Assembly: GCA_948815685.1 (NCBI GenBank)
Contig: CAQJOC010000014.1
Location: forward strand, 1,093-17,657
Source: an uncultured Eubacteriales bacterium
GTDB taxonomy: Bacteria > Bacillota > Clostridia > Oscillospirales > Acutalibacteraceae
Reading direction: 5' to 3'
DNA: 16,565 nt
Positions within the stretch are counted from its first letter, which is position 1; each line of letters starts with the position of its first letter. Shown one piece after another: positions 7,577 through 15,680 of this stretch. The notes beneath the pieces are model-generated. The model was not told where the DNA came from and made no database searches. It saw nothing but the letters and a program-made list of their open reading frames with translations. The translations under genes were made by a program, and so were the position numbers.

Positions 7577-8700
7577 CTTCCTTTCACCCTTTCCGGTTTT
7601 CTCGTCTGTTCTTCATAAATTTCATCACTAAATGCACTGTAATCTCCAAATTCTCCGGAATAATCGGACTTCTTCATAATATGAATATCATCGGGTTCAA
7701 GAATCATACCTATTTTATCATTTTCATTCAAATATTTAGTTGTCTGTATCATCCACTTGAAGCCATTTACATCAATGATTGTCTCATTATGCACACCTTT
7801 AAACGTTACAGACGTAACAATTCCGGATATATGTCCATCCCCGGGAGCAACAACTTCTATGTCTTCAGGTCTGATTACAACATCAACAGGTTCATTTTTT
7901 GCAAATCCTTTATCTAAACATTCAAATTCCTGTCTCTCAAATTTTACCTTGTAATCATCCAACATAACTCCATCAATTATATTACTTTCTCCTATAAAAT
8001 CAGCAACAAAAGCATTTTTAGGTTCATTATATATATCTTGAGGCGAACCTATTTGCTGTATTACTCCTTTATCCATTACCACTACCGTATCTGACATGGA
8101 CAAAGCTTCTTCCTGGTCATGAGTCACTAAAATAAATGTAATTCCTGTTTTTTGCTGTAACTTTTTGAGTTCAGACTGCATATCCTTTCTTAATTTTAAA
8201 TCCAGTGCTCCCAAAGGCTCGTCCAAAAGAATCACTTTAGGATGATTTACAAGTGCTCTGGCTATTGCAATACGCTGCTGTTGTCCTCCAGACAGAGAAC
8301 TTATATCTCGATTTACAAAACTTTTTAAATTTACCATAGAAAGCATATCGTTGACTGTTTTTTTTATTTCGTCTTCCGGTTTTTTTTGTATTTTCATGCC
8401 AAAAGCTACATTATTATAGACATTCAAATGTGGAAATAAGGCATATTTTTGAAATATTGTATTTACCTCACGCTTATGAGCCGGAACATCATTTACTTTC
8501 TTTCCTTCAAAAAAGATGTCTCCCGAATCCGGCTTTAAAAATCCGCCTATTATCCTTAAAGTGGTTGTTTTTCCACAACCTGACGGTCCTAAAATTGTAA
8601 CAAATTCACCATTCTTTATTGATAAGTTCAAGTTGTTAAGTATTTTCTCATTATTAAAAGAAACAGATATATTTTTAAGACAGATAATAGGCTCACTCAT
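7573..8700 (-). CDS. potA: Spermidine/putrescine ABC transporter ATP-binding protein PotA
   Basis: ATPase that powers polyamine import at the inner membrane face; probably works as a dimer with PotB and PotC. The 375 residues carry Walker A GPSGCGKTT (38-46), the Q-loop glutamine Q84, signature LSGGQQQR (136-143), Walker B VILLDEP (156-162), the switch histidine H194 (VTHDQEEA) and a C-terminal TOBE domain with RPEDIEVV (277-284). This length and the TOBE domain fit the PotA/MalK/CysA type. The ATG at 8700 has GGGGG (8712-8708) seven bases upstream. It opens the potABCD operon. The preceding 132 bases to cysS are a pyrimidine tract on the plus strand with no clear promoter or terminator, so read-through from cysS is possible. 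Confidence 0.96.
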   Translation of the reverse strand: MSEPIICLKNISVSFNNEKILNNLNLSIKNGEFVTILGPSGCGKTTTLRIIGGFLKPDSGDIFFEGKKVNDVPAHKREVNTIFQKYALFPHLNVYNNVAFGMKIQKKPEDEIKKTVNDMLSMVNLKSFVNRDISSLSGGQQQRIAIARALVNHPKVILLDEPLGALDLKLRKDMQSELKKLQQKTGITFILVTHDQEEALSMSDTVVVMDKGVIQQIGSPQDIYNEPKNAFVADFIGESNIIDGVMLDDYKVKFERQEFECLDKGFAKNEPVDVVIRPEDIEVVAPGDGHISGIVTSVTFKGVHNETIIDVNGFKWMIQTTKYLNENDKIGMILEPDDIHIMKKSDYSGEFGDYSAFSDEIYEEQTRKPERVKGR

Positions 8701-8832
8701 TAAGTTACCCCCTAATATTATATTTTTCCTTTTCCTTATCTCTTTTTATTTATTTTTTCAATTTATTTCTTTTATTTATCTTTTATTCATTGCTTTTTTC
8801 CATTTCTTTTTTTGCTTATTTTATACTTTTCA
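8701..8832. other. G-free pyrimidine tract between cysS and potA
   Basis: The plus strand has no G from 8705 to 8791 and only two in the following 40 bases, so the minus-strand transcript would be an A/G-rich, nearly C-free potA leader. It resembles the tracts flanking 2312-2589. No gene or hairpin is apparent. A TATAAT-like string at about 8720 lies too close to the potA Shine-Dalgarno to act as a promoter. Confidence 0.55.
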
Positions 8833-10302
8833 TTATTCATTTTTAACTTTCCATTTTACCCCGTTTGGAGTATCTTCTAAAATAATATTTTTTGATTTAA
8901 GCAAATTACGTATTCTGTCAGCTTCTTTCCAATCTTTATTTTTTCTTGCTTCTTCTCTTTTTTTAATAAGATTTTCAATTTCGGAATTTTCAACTTTATT
9001 TTCATTTTTAATGGTTTTAATATTTGATTTATTTTTGAGTATCCCTAAAATCTCCGTAAATTCTTCAAATAAATTAAGAACATTCTTTAACGATTTCTCG
9101 GAAATTTCCTCATTTTTACCAATCACTGTGTTAACATACTTTATCATTTCAAATACGGCCGCTAAACCATCAGCGGTATTTAAGTCATCATCCATAGAAT
9201 TATAAAACTTAATTTTAAATTTTTCCACGCTAATTTCAAAATTTTTATTTAAATTTTGTATATTTGCATTTTCCTCAAATTTTCTATCTTTTTCTTGTCT
9301 TTCTTCCCTTTTTTGAATCAAAAATTCTAAACTTTCTCTAAAATTATATAATCTCCTTAGAGAAGCTTTGCATTGTTCCATTACCTCTACGGAATAACTT
9401 ATCGGAGACCTATAATGTGATGAAATCATCAAATATCTTATCGCCTCATAGCCATATTCTTTTGCAACATCTCTTACCGTAAAGAAGTTACCAAGTGATT
9501 TGGACATTTTTTGACTATCAACATTTATATATCCGTTGTGCATCCAATAATTAGCCAATTTTACACCATTACAGCATTCACTTTGTGCTATTTCGTTTTC
9601 GTGATGAGGAAATATTAAATCTTGTCCCCCACAATGTATGTCAATTGTCTTTCCTAAATATTTCATTGACATTGCCGAACATTCTATATGCCAACCGGGT
9701 CTCCCATTTCCCCAAGGGCTTTCCCAAAAAGGTTCTCCGTCTTTAGCAGCTTTCCAGAGCGTGAAATCCAGAGGGTCTTCTTTAGATTTATCAATATTTA
9801 CTCTTGCCCCTGACCTGAGGTCATCTGTTGACTGATGAGAAAGCTTACCATATTCCTTAAATGATTTCATTCTAAAGTAAACATCCCCACTTTCCACAGA
9901 ATATGCAAAACCATTTTTTATTAAATTGCAAATTATTTCCACAATCTTTTCTATATTCTCCGTCGCTTTTGGATTTAGTGTAGCCTCTTTTATATTCAAT
10001 CCTTTTGCGTCAATCTTATATTCTTTTATATATCTTTCCGATATATCTTTGTAAGATTCCTTTTCTTCTTGTGCTTTTTTAATTATTTTATCGTCTATAT
10101 CTGTAAAATTCTGAACAAAATTAACATCATATCCTTGATTCTCCAGATATCTTCTAAGCACATCAAACACACACATGGGACGTGCATTCCCTATGTGAAT
10201 ATAATTGTAAACTGTAGGTCCGCAAGCATAAATACTTACTTTACCCTCATTAATGGGAACAAATTTTTCTTTTTGTCCGGTTAAAGTATTATAAATATAC
10301 AT
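8833..10302 (-). CDS. cysS: Cysteinyl-tRNA synthetase
   Basis: Class I synthetase that charges tRNA-Cys. I choose the ATG at 10302, giving 489 residues (starting MYIYNTLTG), because GGAGG lies six bases upstream; the frame extends 11 codons further but without a ribosome site. Visible are the zinc cysteine in YACGPTVYNY (C27), the HIGN nucleotide motif (36-39), the second zinc cysteine in WHIECS (C208), FPHHENE (H233 and E237 complete the zinc site) and KMSKS (265-269). The length slightly exceeds the roughly 465 usual. The extra residues are charged, lysine- and glutamate-rich stretches at about 325-355 and about 410-430, in the helical C-terminal part. It ends 132 bases before potA and follows lysC by 273 bases. 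Confidence 0.97.
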   Translation of the reverse strand: MYIYNTLTGQKEKFVPINEGKVSIYACGPTVYNYIHIGNARPMCVFDVLRRYLENQGYDVNFVQNFTDIDDKIIKKAQEEKESYKDISERYIKEYKIDAKGLNIKEATLNPKATENIEKIVEIICNLIKNGFAYSVESGDVYFRMKSFKEYGKLSHQSTDDLRSGARVNIDKSKEDPLDFTLWKAAKDGEPFWESPWGNGRPGWHIECSAMSMKYLGKTIDIHCGGQDLIFPHHENEIAQSECCNGVKLANYWMHNGYINVDSQKMSKSLGNFFTVRDVAKEYGYEAIRYLMISSHYRSPISYSVEVMEQCKASLRRLYNFRESLEFLIQKREERQEKDRKFEENANIQNLNKNFEISVEKFKIKFYNSMDDDLNTADGLAAVFEMIKYVNTVIGKNEEISEKSLKNVLNLFEEFTEILGILKNKSNIKTIKNENKVENSEIENLIKKREEARKNKDWKEADRIRNLLKSKNIILEDTPNGVKWKVKNE

Positions 10303-10356
10303 AAAGTTCCTCCGTATTATATTGTAAAAATACATTTATACTTTTATCCTTCTCTT

Positions 10357-10385
10357 AATCTATATTAGATGCTATGCAAAATCAA
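10357..10385 (-). promoter_or_regulatory. Possible cysS promoter
   Basis: On the minus strand TTGATT (10385-10380) is followed after 17 bases by TAGATT (10362-10357). Each hexamer matches the sigma-A consensus at four of six positions. The site would start transcription about 50 bases before the cysS start, leaving no room for a T-box. Confidence 0.3.
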
Positions 10386-10527
10386 CCCTGTATACGGATA
10401 TATTTTGCTCATATTTTACTCTTATTTTACTTTATATAGGCTTCCTTATGAGAAATTATCTTTAAAAAAGTTGATATTTTTTTAAATGTTATACTTATTA
10501 TTTCACATAAAAGGTCACAAACATCAT

Positions 10528-10543
10528 CCGGGCAAATGCCCGG
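10528..10543 (-). terminator. GC-rich hairpin downstream of lysC, possible transcript end
   Basis: CCGGGC, loop of four, GCCCGG: a perfect six-pair GC stem about 30 bases after the lysC stop, in an otherwise very AT-rich gap. The sequence after it on the minus strand (ATGATGTTTGTGACCTTTT) is only moderately T-rich, so it is a weak rho-independent terminator at best. It may instead protect the 3' end. An A/T-only inverted repeat lies further on, at about 10461-10486. Confidence 0.4.
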
Positions 10544-10575
10544 GTCGATATAATTATTATAAAATAAATTACAAA

Positions 10576-11787
10576 TTATAATACGCCGAAAAATTTATTA
10601 TGAATCGAATTGAGTGCTCTGTCGGCTTCATCTGAATATACTATCACAGATACTCTAATTTCACTTGTAGCAATCATTTGTATATTTATTTGTTCTTCAT
10701 AAAGTGCTTCAAACATTTTAGATGCAATTCCCACCTGATTTTCCATTCCGGTTCCAACAATAGAGACTTTCGCAACATTCTTTTCATATATAATCTGAGC
10801 TTCCTCTAATGGCTCAATAAACTTATTCAAAACTTCTACTGTTTCGTCAAGCTGAGTTTTAGGAACTGTAAAAGATATATCTTTAGATTTTTCTCCGTTT
10901 TCCGATTGAAGAATGATATCAACGTTTATTCCTTTTCCTGCAAGTTTTGAAAATAACTTAAACGCTATCCCGGGCTTATCCGGAACATTTATAACCGAGG
11001 CTCTGGCTACATTTTCATCAGACGCAACTCCGCATATGGGAGATTTATCTTTTTGTGCTACTTCTTTAATTATCGTTCCCGGGATATCATTCATACTTGA
11101 AAGCACCTCTACTTCAACATTATATTTTTTTGCAACTTCCACCGACCTGTTATTTAAAACCTTAGCCCCCAGTGTCGAAAGTTCAAGCATCTCATCATAA
11201 GATATCACATCAAGCTTTTTAGCCCCTTTAACTCTTCTCGGGTCTGCGGTAAAAACTCCTTCGACATCTGTAAAAATCTTACATTTGTCTGCATTCATTA
11301 TTGCTGCCAGTGCAACCGCACTTGTATCAGAGCCACCTCTTCCCATGGTTGTTATATCTCCATATGTATTTAACCCTTGAAACCCTGCTATAATAACTAT
11401 ATTTTTTTTATCCAGTTCTTTCTTTATTCTATCGGGATTTATATTTTCGATTTTAGCGTTCCCATATGTCGCACACGTTAAAAATCCTGCCTGCCAGCCG
11501 AGGAGCGATACAACGGGATATCCTAATTTTTCTATTGCCATAGCTAAAAGAGATATAGAAATTTGCTCACCGGACGAAAGTAACATATCCATTTCTCGCT
11601 TGGATGCACGAGGATTTATCTCATTTGCCATATTTATAAAATTATCGGTTGTATTGCCTTGAGCCGAAACTACGGCAATAATATCGTTGCCGGCGGAGTA
11701 AGCTTTGGATATTATATTTGCAACATTAAAAATTCTGTCACTATCCGCAACTGAACTTCCTCCAAATTTTTGGACGATAAGACTCAT
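10576..11787 (-). CDS. lysC: Aspartate kinase (monofunctional, ACT-regulated)
   Basis: Makes aspartyl phosphate, the entry step to lysine, diaminopimelate, threonine and methionine. The 403 residues show the kinase motif KFGGSSVAD (7-15), LLSSGEQIS (69-77), GRGGSDTSAVALAA (149-162) and FTDVEGVFTADPR (172-184). Two C-terminal ACT domains follow (about 262-330 and 338-403), for feedback by an end-product amino acid; which one cannot be told from sequence alone. The ATG at 11787 has GGGAGG about 11 bases upstream, a rather long spacing. The gap to the PBP gene is 93 bases, too short for a lysine riboswitch. A TATAAT string (11853-11848) without a good -35 could be a promoter. I use the symbol for the family; a paralogous name is possible. 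Confidence 0.94.
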   Translation of the reverse strand: MSLIVQKFGGSSVADSDRIFNVANIISKAYSAGNDIIAVVSAQGNTTDNFINMANEINPRASKREMDMLLSSGEQISISLLAMAIEKLGYPVVSLLGWQAGFLTCATYGNAKIENINPDRIKKELDKKNIVIIAGFQGLNTYGDITTMGRGGSDTSAVALAAIMNADKCKIFTDVEGVFTADPRRVKGAKKLDVISYDEMLELSTLGAKVLNNRSVEVAKKYNVEVEVLSSMNDIPGTIIKEVAQKDKSPICGVASDENVARASVINVPDKPGIAFKLFSKLAGKGINVDIILQSENGEKSKDISFTVPKTQLDETVEVLNKFIEPLEEAQIIYEKNVAKVSIVGTGMENQVGIASKMFEALYEEQINIQMIATSEIRVSVIVYSDEADRALNSIHNKFFGVL

Positions 11788-11880
11788 GGCTTATATTGCC
11801 TCCCTTGAATTTATATGTAAAGTGAACTTATTATCAAATTCTTTAATATTATATTCATAAGTTTTTATATTGATATGCAT

Positions 11881-14238
11881 TTACTCAACTCGAATCCTTT
11901 TCTTAATAAATCCTGTTCTATTTTTAGGTTTTGTATTAGGTGTATTATCAGATTCAATATTTGACTCGATTTCAGACTCTACATTTGATTCGCCAAGGAT
12001 CTCGTCTGAATCGTCGGAAGTCGAATTTTCCGTTGTTTCTATAGGAGATTCCACTGTAGCTTCCGAATTTACATCGTTTACCGGAGTCCCTTTATGTGCG
12101 GAGCATGCTCCCGGTAGGTGGTTGTTGGCATAATATCCTATCGCTGTATCCGGACATGACGAATTTGCAGCTTCTCCAGTTGTTTTACAATAAGTCATTT
12201 CAAAAACATTCGGGTCATAATCAAAGTCTTTATGGCTTTTCTTGCTTAAATAGCCTGACATATTGTGTTTCCATATGCGAACCGCCGACGATACTTCTTT
12301 TATTCGTTTAGGATTATCATATCCTACCCAAATTCCGGATACACCATATGGACTGACACCTATAAACCAGCTGTCATGGTCATCGTTTGTAGTTCCGGTT
12401 TTACCTATTATGTTCCATTTGTCAATATTTGCACTTCTTCCCGTTCCCTCACGTCCGACAATAACATTTCTTAAAAGCCTGTTCATAATAGTTGCGGTTT
12501 GTGAGCTTATTGCTCTGGACGGAGTGTTGTAACGATTATCTAAAATGATGTTATCGTCCCTATCTTTTACATAAAAATATGAATAAGGTTTATTATATTG
12601 TCCGCCATTACCGAAAATTTGGAATGCAGCAGTCATTTCAAGAACGGTTACTCCAACATGAGTTCCTCCCGTTGCCAATGCAGCCAAAGAAAATGCATCA
12701 TTTGAATCCAAACTGCTAAACCCAAGTTTTTTAGTTAAAAATTCGTAACTTTTTGCAGTTGATATACGATTAAGAACCTGTGCAGCAGGGGCATTTGCCG
12801 ATTTTTCCAATGCCCACTGTAAAGTTACTTTTCCTTTATAGCCTTTATACCAGTTATTGGGCCAACTTTTTATTTCTCTGCTTCCGTCAATATCTATTTG
12901 CAGTGGTTCGTCATCGATTAATGATGAATAGGTATACAGTCCCGATTCTATGGCCGGTGCATAAACAGAGATAGGTTTTATCGTAGAGCCGGGTTGGCGT
13001 TTTGCAAAATTGGCTCGGTTATACCAAAGATTTCCGGTTTTTTGTTCTCTGCAACCGAGTATAGCCAATATTCTTCCATCTAATCCCATTAAAACATAGC
13101 CAAGCTCTAAACCTTTATCATTTGGCATTATTTTTGTATCTTTTAATGTGTTTTCCGCAATATTTTGTGCAGACTGGTCCATTGCCGAATAAATTTTTAA
13201 TCCATTGGTATAAACAATATTTTCAGCTGCAGCTTTCCCTATATGATATTTTGCACATAAATCATTTATAATATCCTGCAACATAGATTCGATATACCAG
13301 TTTCTTATTATATTTACAGACGCATTACTATTTTGTTCGGAGTCTAAATTGTTAAATACCATATGTTCGGATTCTTCCATCGCTTGGTTATATTCTTCTT
13401 GCGTTATTTTATTTTGTTCAAACATTTCCCAAATGACGGTTTCACGACGTTTTTTGTTTTTTTCAGGATAATATAAAGGATTATATGACGTTGGATTTTG
13501 TGTTATACCGGCAATGGTTGCACATTCCGCTATTGAACAGTCCTGAATATTTTTATTAAAATAAATATTTGCCGCAGCCTGAACACCTCGGCTTCCTGCT
13601 CCGAAATTTACGATATTAAGATATGCTTCGATGATTTCATCTTTTGAATATTTTTCTTCAAAATGCATGGCACGAAATATTTCTCTTAATTTTCTGGTAA
13701 GACTGGTCTCGTTATCATCGGTAATATTTTTAATCAACTGCTGTGTAAGTGTAGAGCCACCATGGCTTTGAGAACCTTTGAAAAAACTCATTATCGCACT
13801 TATTGTTCTTATCCAGTCAACTCCGTCATGTTCATAGAACCTTTTATCTTCGATAGCAACTATTGCATCTTTCATTTTGTCGGGGATATCTTTAAAATCT
13901 ACCCATATTCTATTTTCGGTATTAAATACCCTCTGATATTCCTGCGGAACATCGTTTTCATCATTAACATATATAAATCCGGTAAGAGCCATTTTTGATG
14001 AATTTAAGTCTAGGACCATATTTCCGTCATCAAGCCTTAGTACGTAAGACCTTATCGATAAAAGAATAATAATTGCGGTAATTGTTCCGATTACAACTAA
14101 ACTTATAAAAAATCTAAATAATACAATCAGTATCAGCTTAAATGTATATTTTTTGTTTTTAGATGATGATAAGGAAGCAATAGGACCATTTATATCAAAC
14201 CCATTATGACTATATTTGCTAATATCGGTTTTTCGCAT
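11881..14238 (-). CDS. Class A penicillin-binding protein (PBP1A type, glycosyltransferase plus transpeptidase)
   Basis: Bifunctional peptidoglycan synthase anchored in the membrane and acting outside it; 785 residues. A cytoplasmic tail (1-33) and one membrane helix (about 34-62) precede the GT51 domain with EDKRFYEHDGVD (130-141, catalytic E130) and GGSTLTQQLIKN (160-171). The transpeptidase has its three motifs: STIK (S418 nucleophile, K421), SAN (480-482) and KTGTT (613-617). A cysteine-bearing segment (C684, C695, C712) is followed by an acidic serine/glutamate-rich tail (about 720-770) and a basic end. The ATG at 14238 has AAGGAG nine bases upstream. The family is certain. Whether it is the main PBP1 (ponA) or a paralogue is not, so no symbol is given. 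Confidence 0.96.
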   Translation of the reverse strand: MRKTDISKYSHNGFDINGPIASLSSSKNKKYTFKLILIVLFRFFISLVVIGTITAIIILLSIRSYVLRLDDGNMVLDLNSSKMALTGFIYVNDENDVPQEYQRVFNTENRIWVDFKDIPDKMKDAIVAIEDKRFYEHDGVDWIRTISAIMSFFKGSQSHGGSTLTQQLIKNITDDNETSLTRKLREIFRAMHFEEKYSKDEIIEAYLNIVNFGAGSRGVQAAANIYFNKNIQDCSIAECATIAGITQNPTSYNPLYYPEKNKKRRETVIWEMFEQNKITQEEYNQAMEESEHMVFNNLDSEQNSNASVNIIRNWYIESMLQDIINDLCAKYHIGKAAAENIVYTNGLKIYSAMDQSAQNIAENTLKDTKIMPNDKGLELGYVLMGLDGRILAILGCREQKTGNLWYNRANFAKRQPGSTIKPISVYAPAIESGLYTYSSLIDDEPLQIDIDGSREIKSWPNNWYKGYKGKVTLQWALEKSANAPAAQVLNRISTAKSYEFLTKKLGFSSLDSNDAFSLAALATGGTHVGVTVLEMTAAFQIFGNGGQYNKPYSYFYVKDRDDNIILDNRYNTPSRAISSQTATIMNRLLRNVIVGREGTGRSANIDKWNIIGKTGTTNDDHDSWFIGVSPYGVSGIWVGYDNPKRIKEVSSAVRIWKHNMSGYLSKKSHKDFDYDPNVFEMTYCKTTGEAANSSCPDTAIGYYANNHLPGACSAHKGTPVNDVNSEATVESPIETTENSTSDDSDEILGESNVESEIESNIESDNTPNTKPKNRTGFIKKRIRVE

Positions 14239-14300
14239 TTAGCAAAGCTCCTTCGAATAATCTTTTCTTTTGGAAACGCGTCTTAAAACAAAAGCACAGG

Positions 14301-14350
14301 GAAACATAGAAAATTGTAATTTAATATGAAATACTTTTTTGCTATGTTTC
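14301..14350 (-). repeat. Inverted repeat in the PBP leader
   Basis: GAAACATAG (14301-14309) and CTATGTTTC (14342-14350) are perfect nine-base complements around a 32-base A/T-rich spacer, between the probable promoter and the PBP start. It could fold as a hairpin in the leader RNA or be a protein-binding site. Confidence 0.5.
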
Positions 14351-14420
14351 AATTACTAATCTAGATATAATAAACATATTTTTTATATTTAGGTACCCTA
14401 ATTTCAAGCTAATTTCAGTC

Positions 14421-14429
14421 ATTATATCA
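14421..14429 (-). promoter_or_regulatory. Probable extended -10 promoter of the PBP gene
   Basis: TGATATAAT on the minus strand is a perfect TGn-TATAAT extended -10. No good -35 lies 17 bases upstream (only a T run), which extended -10 promoters tolerate. The leader RNA would be about 175 bases. Confidence 0.4.
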
Positions 14430-14767
14430 CCTTTTCTTAAATAAAAAAAGTGGTAGTGCCAAAATGCAGCAATTTAATCAAAATACAGCCCTGGGCTTTT
14501 TTAATTTCAAGCTTTTTCACAAAAAAATAATATGGCTTTCTTACTTAAATATAGATAAAATAAAAATTATATAAATAGATATATTTCACTATAATTTTTA
14601 AGCAAACGAAATATTGTTTTCAAAAATTTCGGATAAAAAGACCTTAAAAATAAGAGAAATAAAAAGAGAACCTACGTTTTCCCTTTCTATTCCCCCTAAT
14701 TGACTTGAGGTGTTTCCCTAAAAATTCTTACGTTTTTATCGGGTGAAATATTTATTTAATCCTAAAA

Positions 14768-15550
14768 TTATTTGATCATATCTATCATGTTATACAAACA
14801 ATCCAAAGCGTCGGATAGACAACCCACTCGGTCTATAAGCCCTTCTTTAACTGCTTTTTCTCCATCTAAAACAGAACCGACATCCATCACGAGTTCTTCT
14901 GTATTCATAACAAGCGTATGAAATCGTTTTTCTGAAATTTTAGAATTTTCAGAAACAAACGTTGTTATTCTTTTTTGCATCCTTTCAAAATATTCAAATG
15001 CTTGAGGAACTCCTACGGTCACACCATCGCTTCTAACGGGATGTACTATCATAGTTGCCGATTTAACGATGAAAGATTTTTTTGCTGAAACTGCCAGAGG
15101 TACACCTATAGAATGTCCTCCTCCGAGTACTAACGAAACCGTCGGCTTTTTCATCCCGGCAATCAATTCTGCAATTGCTAAACCAGCTTCCACGTCTCCT
15201 CCGACAGTATTTAAAATAATAAGCATACCATCAATCTCGGAGTCCTCTTCAATTGAAACAAGTCTTGGTATAACGTGTTCATATTTAGTCGTTTTATTTT
15301 CCTCCGGCAGAACATCATGTCCTTCGATTTGCCCTATTATAGTTAAACAATAAATTTTTTTGCCCCTTGAACATGTTATAACAGAACCGACATCCTTTAT
15401 TCTACTTCCTGAACTCGAATTTTCCACGCTTTTATTTTGCTTGTCTTTATCTTTTTCTTTATCCTCATCATTTTTACAATCATCCTTATTTTTTACAATT
15501 CCCTCCCTATTTGGATTTTTTATAAACTCTTTTAATTTATTTTTTTTCAT
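14768..15550 (-). CDS. tepA: ClpP-fold serine protease of the TepA type (translocation-enhancing protein)
   Basis: Belongs to the ClpP/crotonase-like serine peptidases. Bacillus TepA has been linked to protein export and may degrade signal peptides or regulators; the exact substrate is not settled. The 260 residues start with a charged, probably disordered stretch (1-50, lysine/aspartate runs). The protease core follows with LNTVGGDVEAGLAIAE (113-128), the nucleophile in GGGHSIGVP (S147), ATMIVHPVR with H170, and a conserved tail around DVGSVLDGEKAVKEGLID (223-240), where the third triad residue is expected. VPQAFEYFERMQ (181-192) is characteristic of TepA proteins. AGGAGG lies about nine bases before the ATG at 15550. 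No ftsK/spoIIIE neighbour, usual in other Firmicutes, is seen. It is divergent from the precursor gene, 130 bases away. Confidence 0.9.
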   Translation of the reverse strand: MKKNKLKEFIKNPNREGIVKNKDDCKNDEDKEKDKDKQNKSVENSSSGSRIKDVGSVITCSRGKKIYCLTIIGQIEGHDVLPEENKTTKYEHVIPRLVSIEEDSEIDGMLIILNTVGGDVEAGLAIAELIAGMKKPTVSLVLGGGHSIGVPLAVSAKKSFIVKSATMIVHPVRSDGVTVGVPQAFEYFERMQKRITTFVSENSKISEKRFHTLVMNTEELVMDVGSVLDGEKAVKEGLIDRVGCLSDALDCLYNMIDMIK

Positions 15551-15609
15551 ATTATAATCCCTCCTAAAAAATATCTTTTCACATTTTTCTCCAAATAATA
15601 CAAAAATAT

Positions 15610-15638
15610 TTGACTAATAATATATTTTATAGTACAAT
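15610..15638 (+). promoter_or_regulatory. Strong sigma-A type promoter of the precursor gene
   Basis: TTGACT (15610-15615), a 17-base spacer and TACAAT (15633-15638): five of six matches to each consensus hexamer at ideal spacing. Transcription would start near 15645, giving a 5' leader of about 36 bases, with AAGAAGG nine bases before the ATG at 15681. Confidence 0.75.
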
Positions 15639-15680
15639 ATTACTTGATATAGTATTTTTTATGAAAGAAGGTTTTTATTT

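Larger units (their letters stand above)
14239..14767. other. 529-base gene-free region between tepA and the PBP gene
   Basis: No gene is seen apart from very short chance frames. It holds the probable PBP promoter (extended -10 at 14429-14421), an inverted repeat in the PBP leader (14301-14350), a 12-base direct repeat TAATTTCAAGCT (14399-14410 and 14502-14513), and a small AGCC/GGCT stem before a T run at about 14488-14502 that would point along the plus strand, where no gene precedes it. The remainder is AT-rich and featureless to me. No clear terminator follows tepA. Confidence 0.55.

Noticed and set aside
8516..9205. 229-codon plus-strand frame rich in F, L and S
   Set aside because: It lies opposite potA and cysS coding sequence and the pyrimidine tract; its composition is that of a mirror image of A-rich coding strands, with no motif or ribosome site.
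10576..11787. Internal start for a separate beta subunit of aspartate kinase, as in Bacillus subtilis lysC
   Set aside because: The methionines near the middle (residues 200 and 232) have no clear Shine-Dalgarno upstream.
14340..14422. 26-codon minus-strand frame starting at ATG 14422 after AAGGTG
   Set aside because: The same bases form a perfect extended -10 (TGATATAAT); the peptide has no recognisable feature, and the promoter reading is simpler.
14488..14502. AGCC/GGCT stem followed by T6 as a plus-strand terminator
   Set aside because: Only four pairs can form around a three-base loop, and no plus-strand gene lies upstream.
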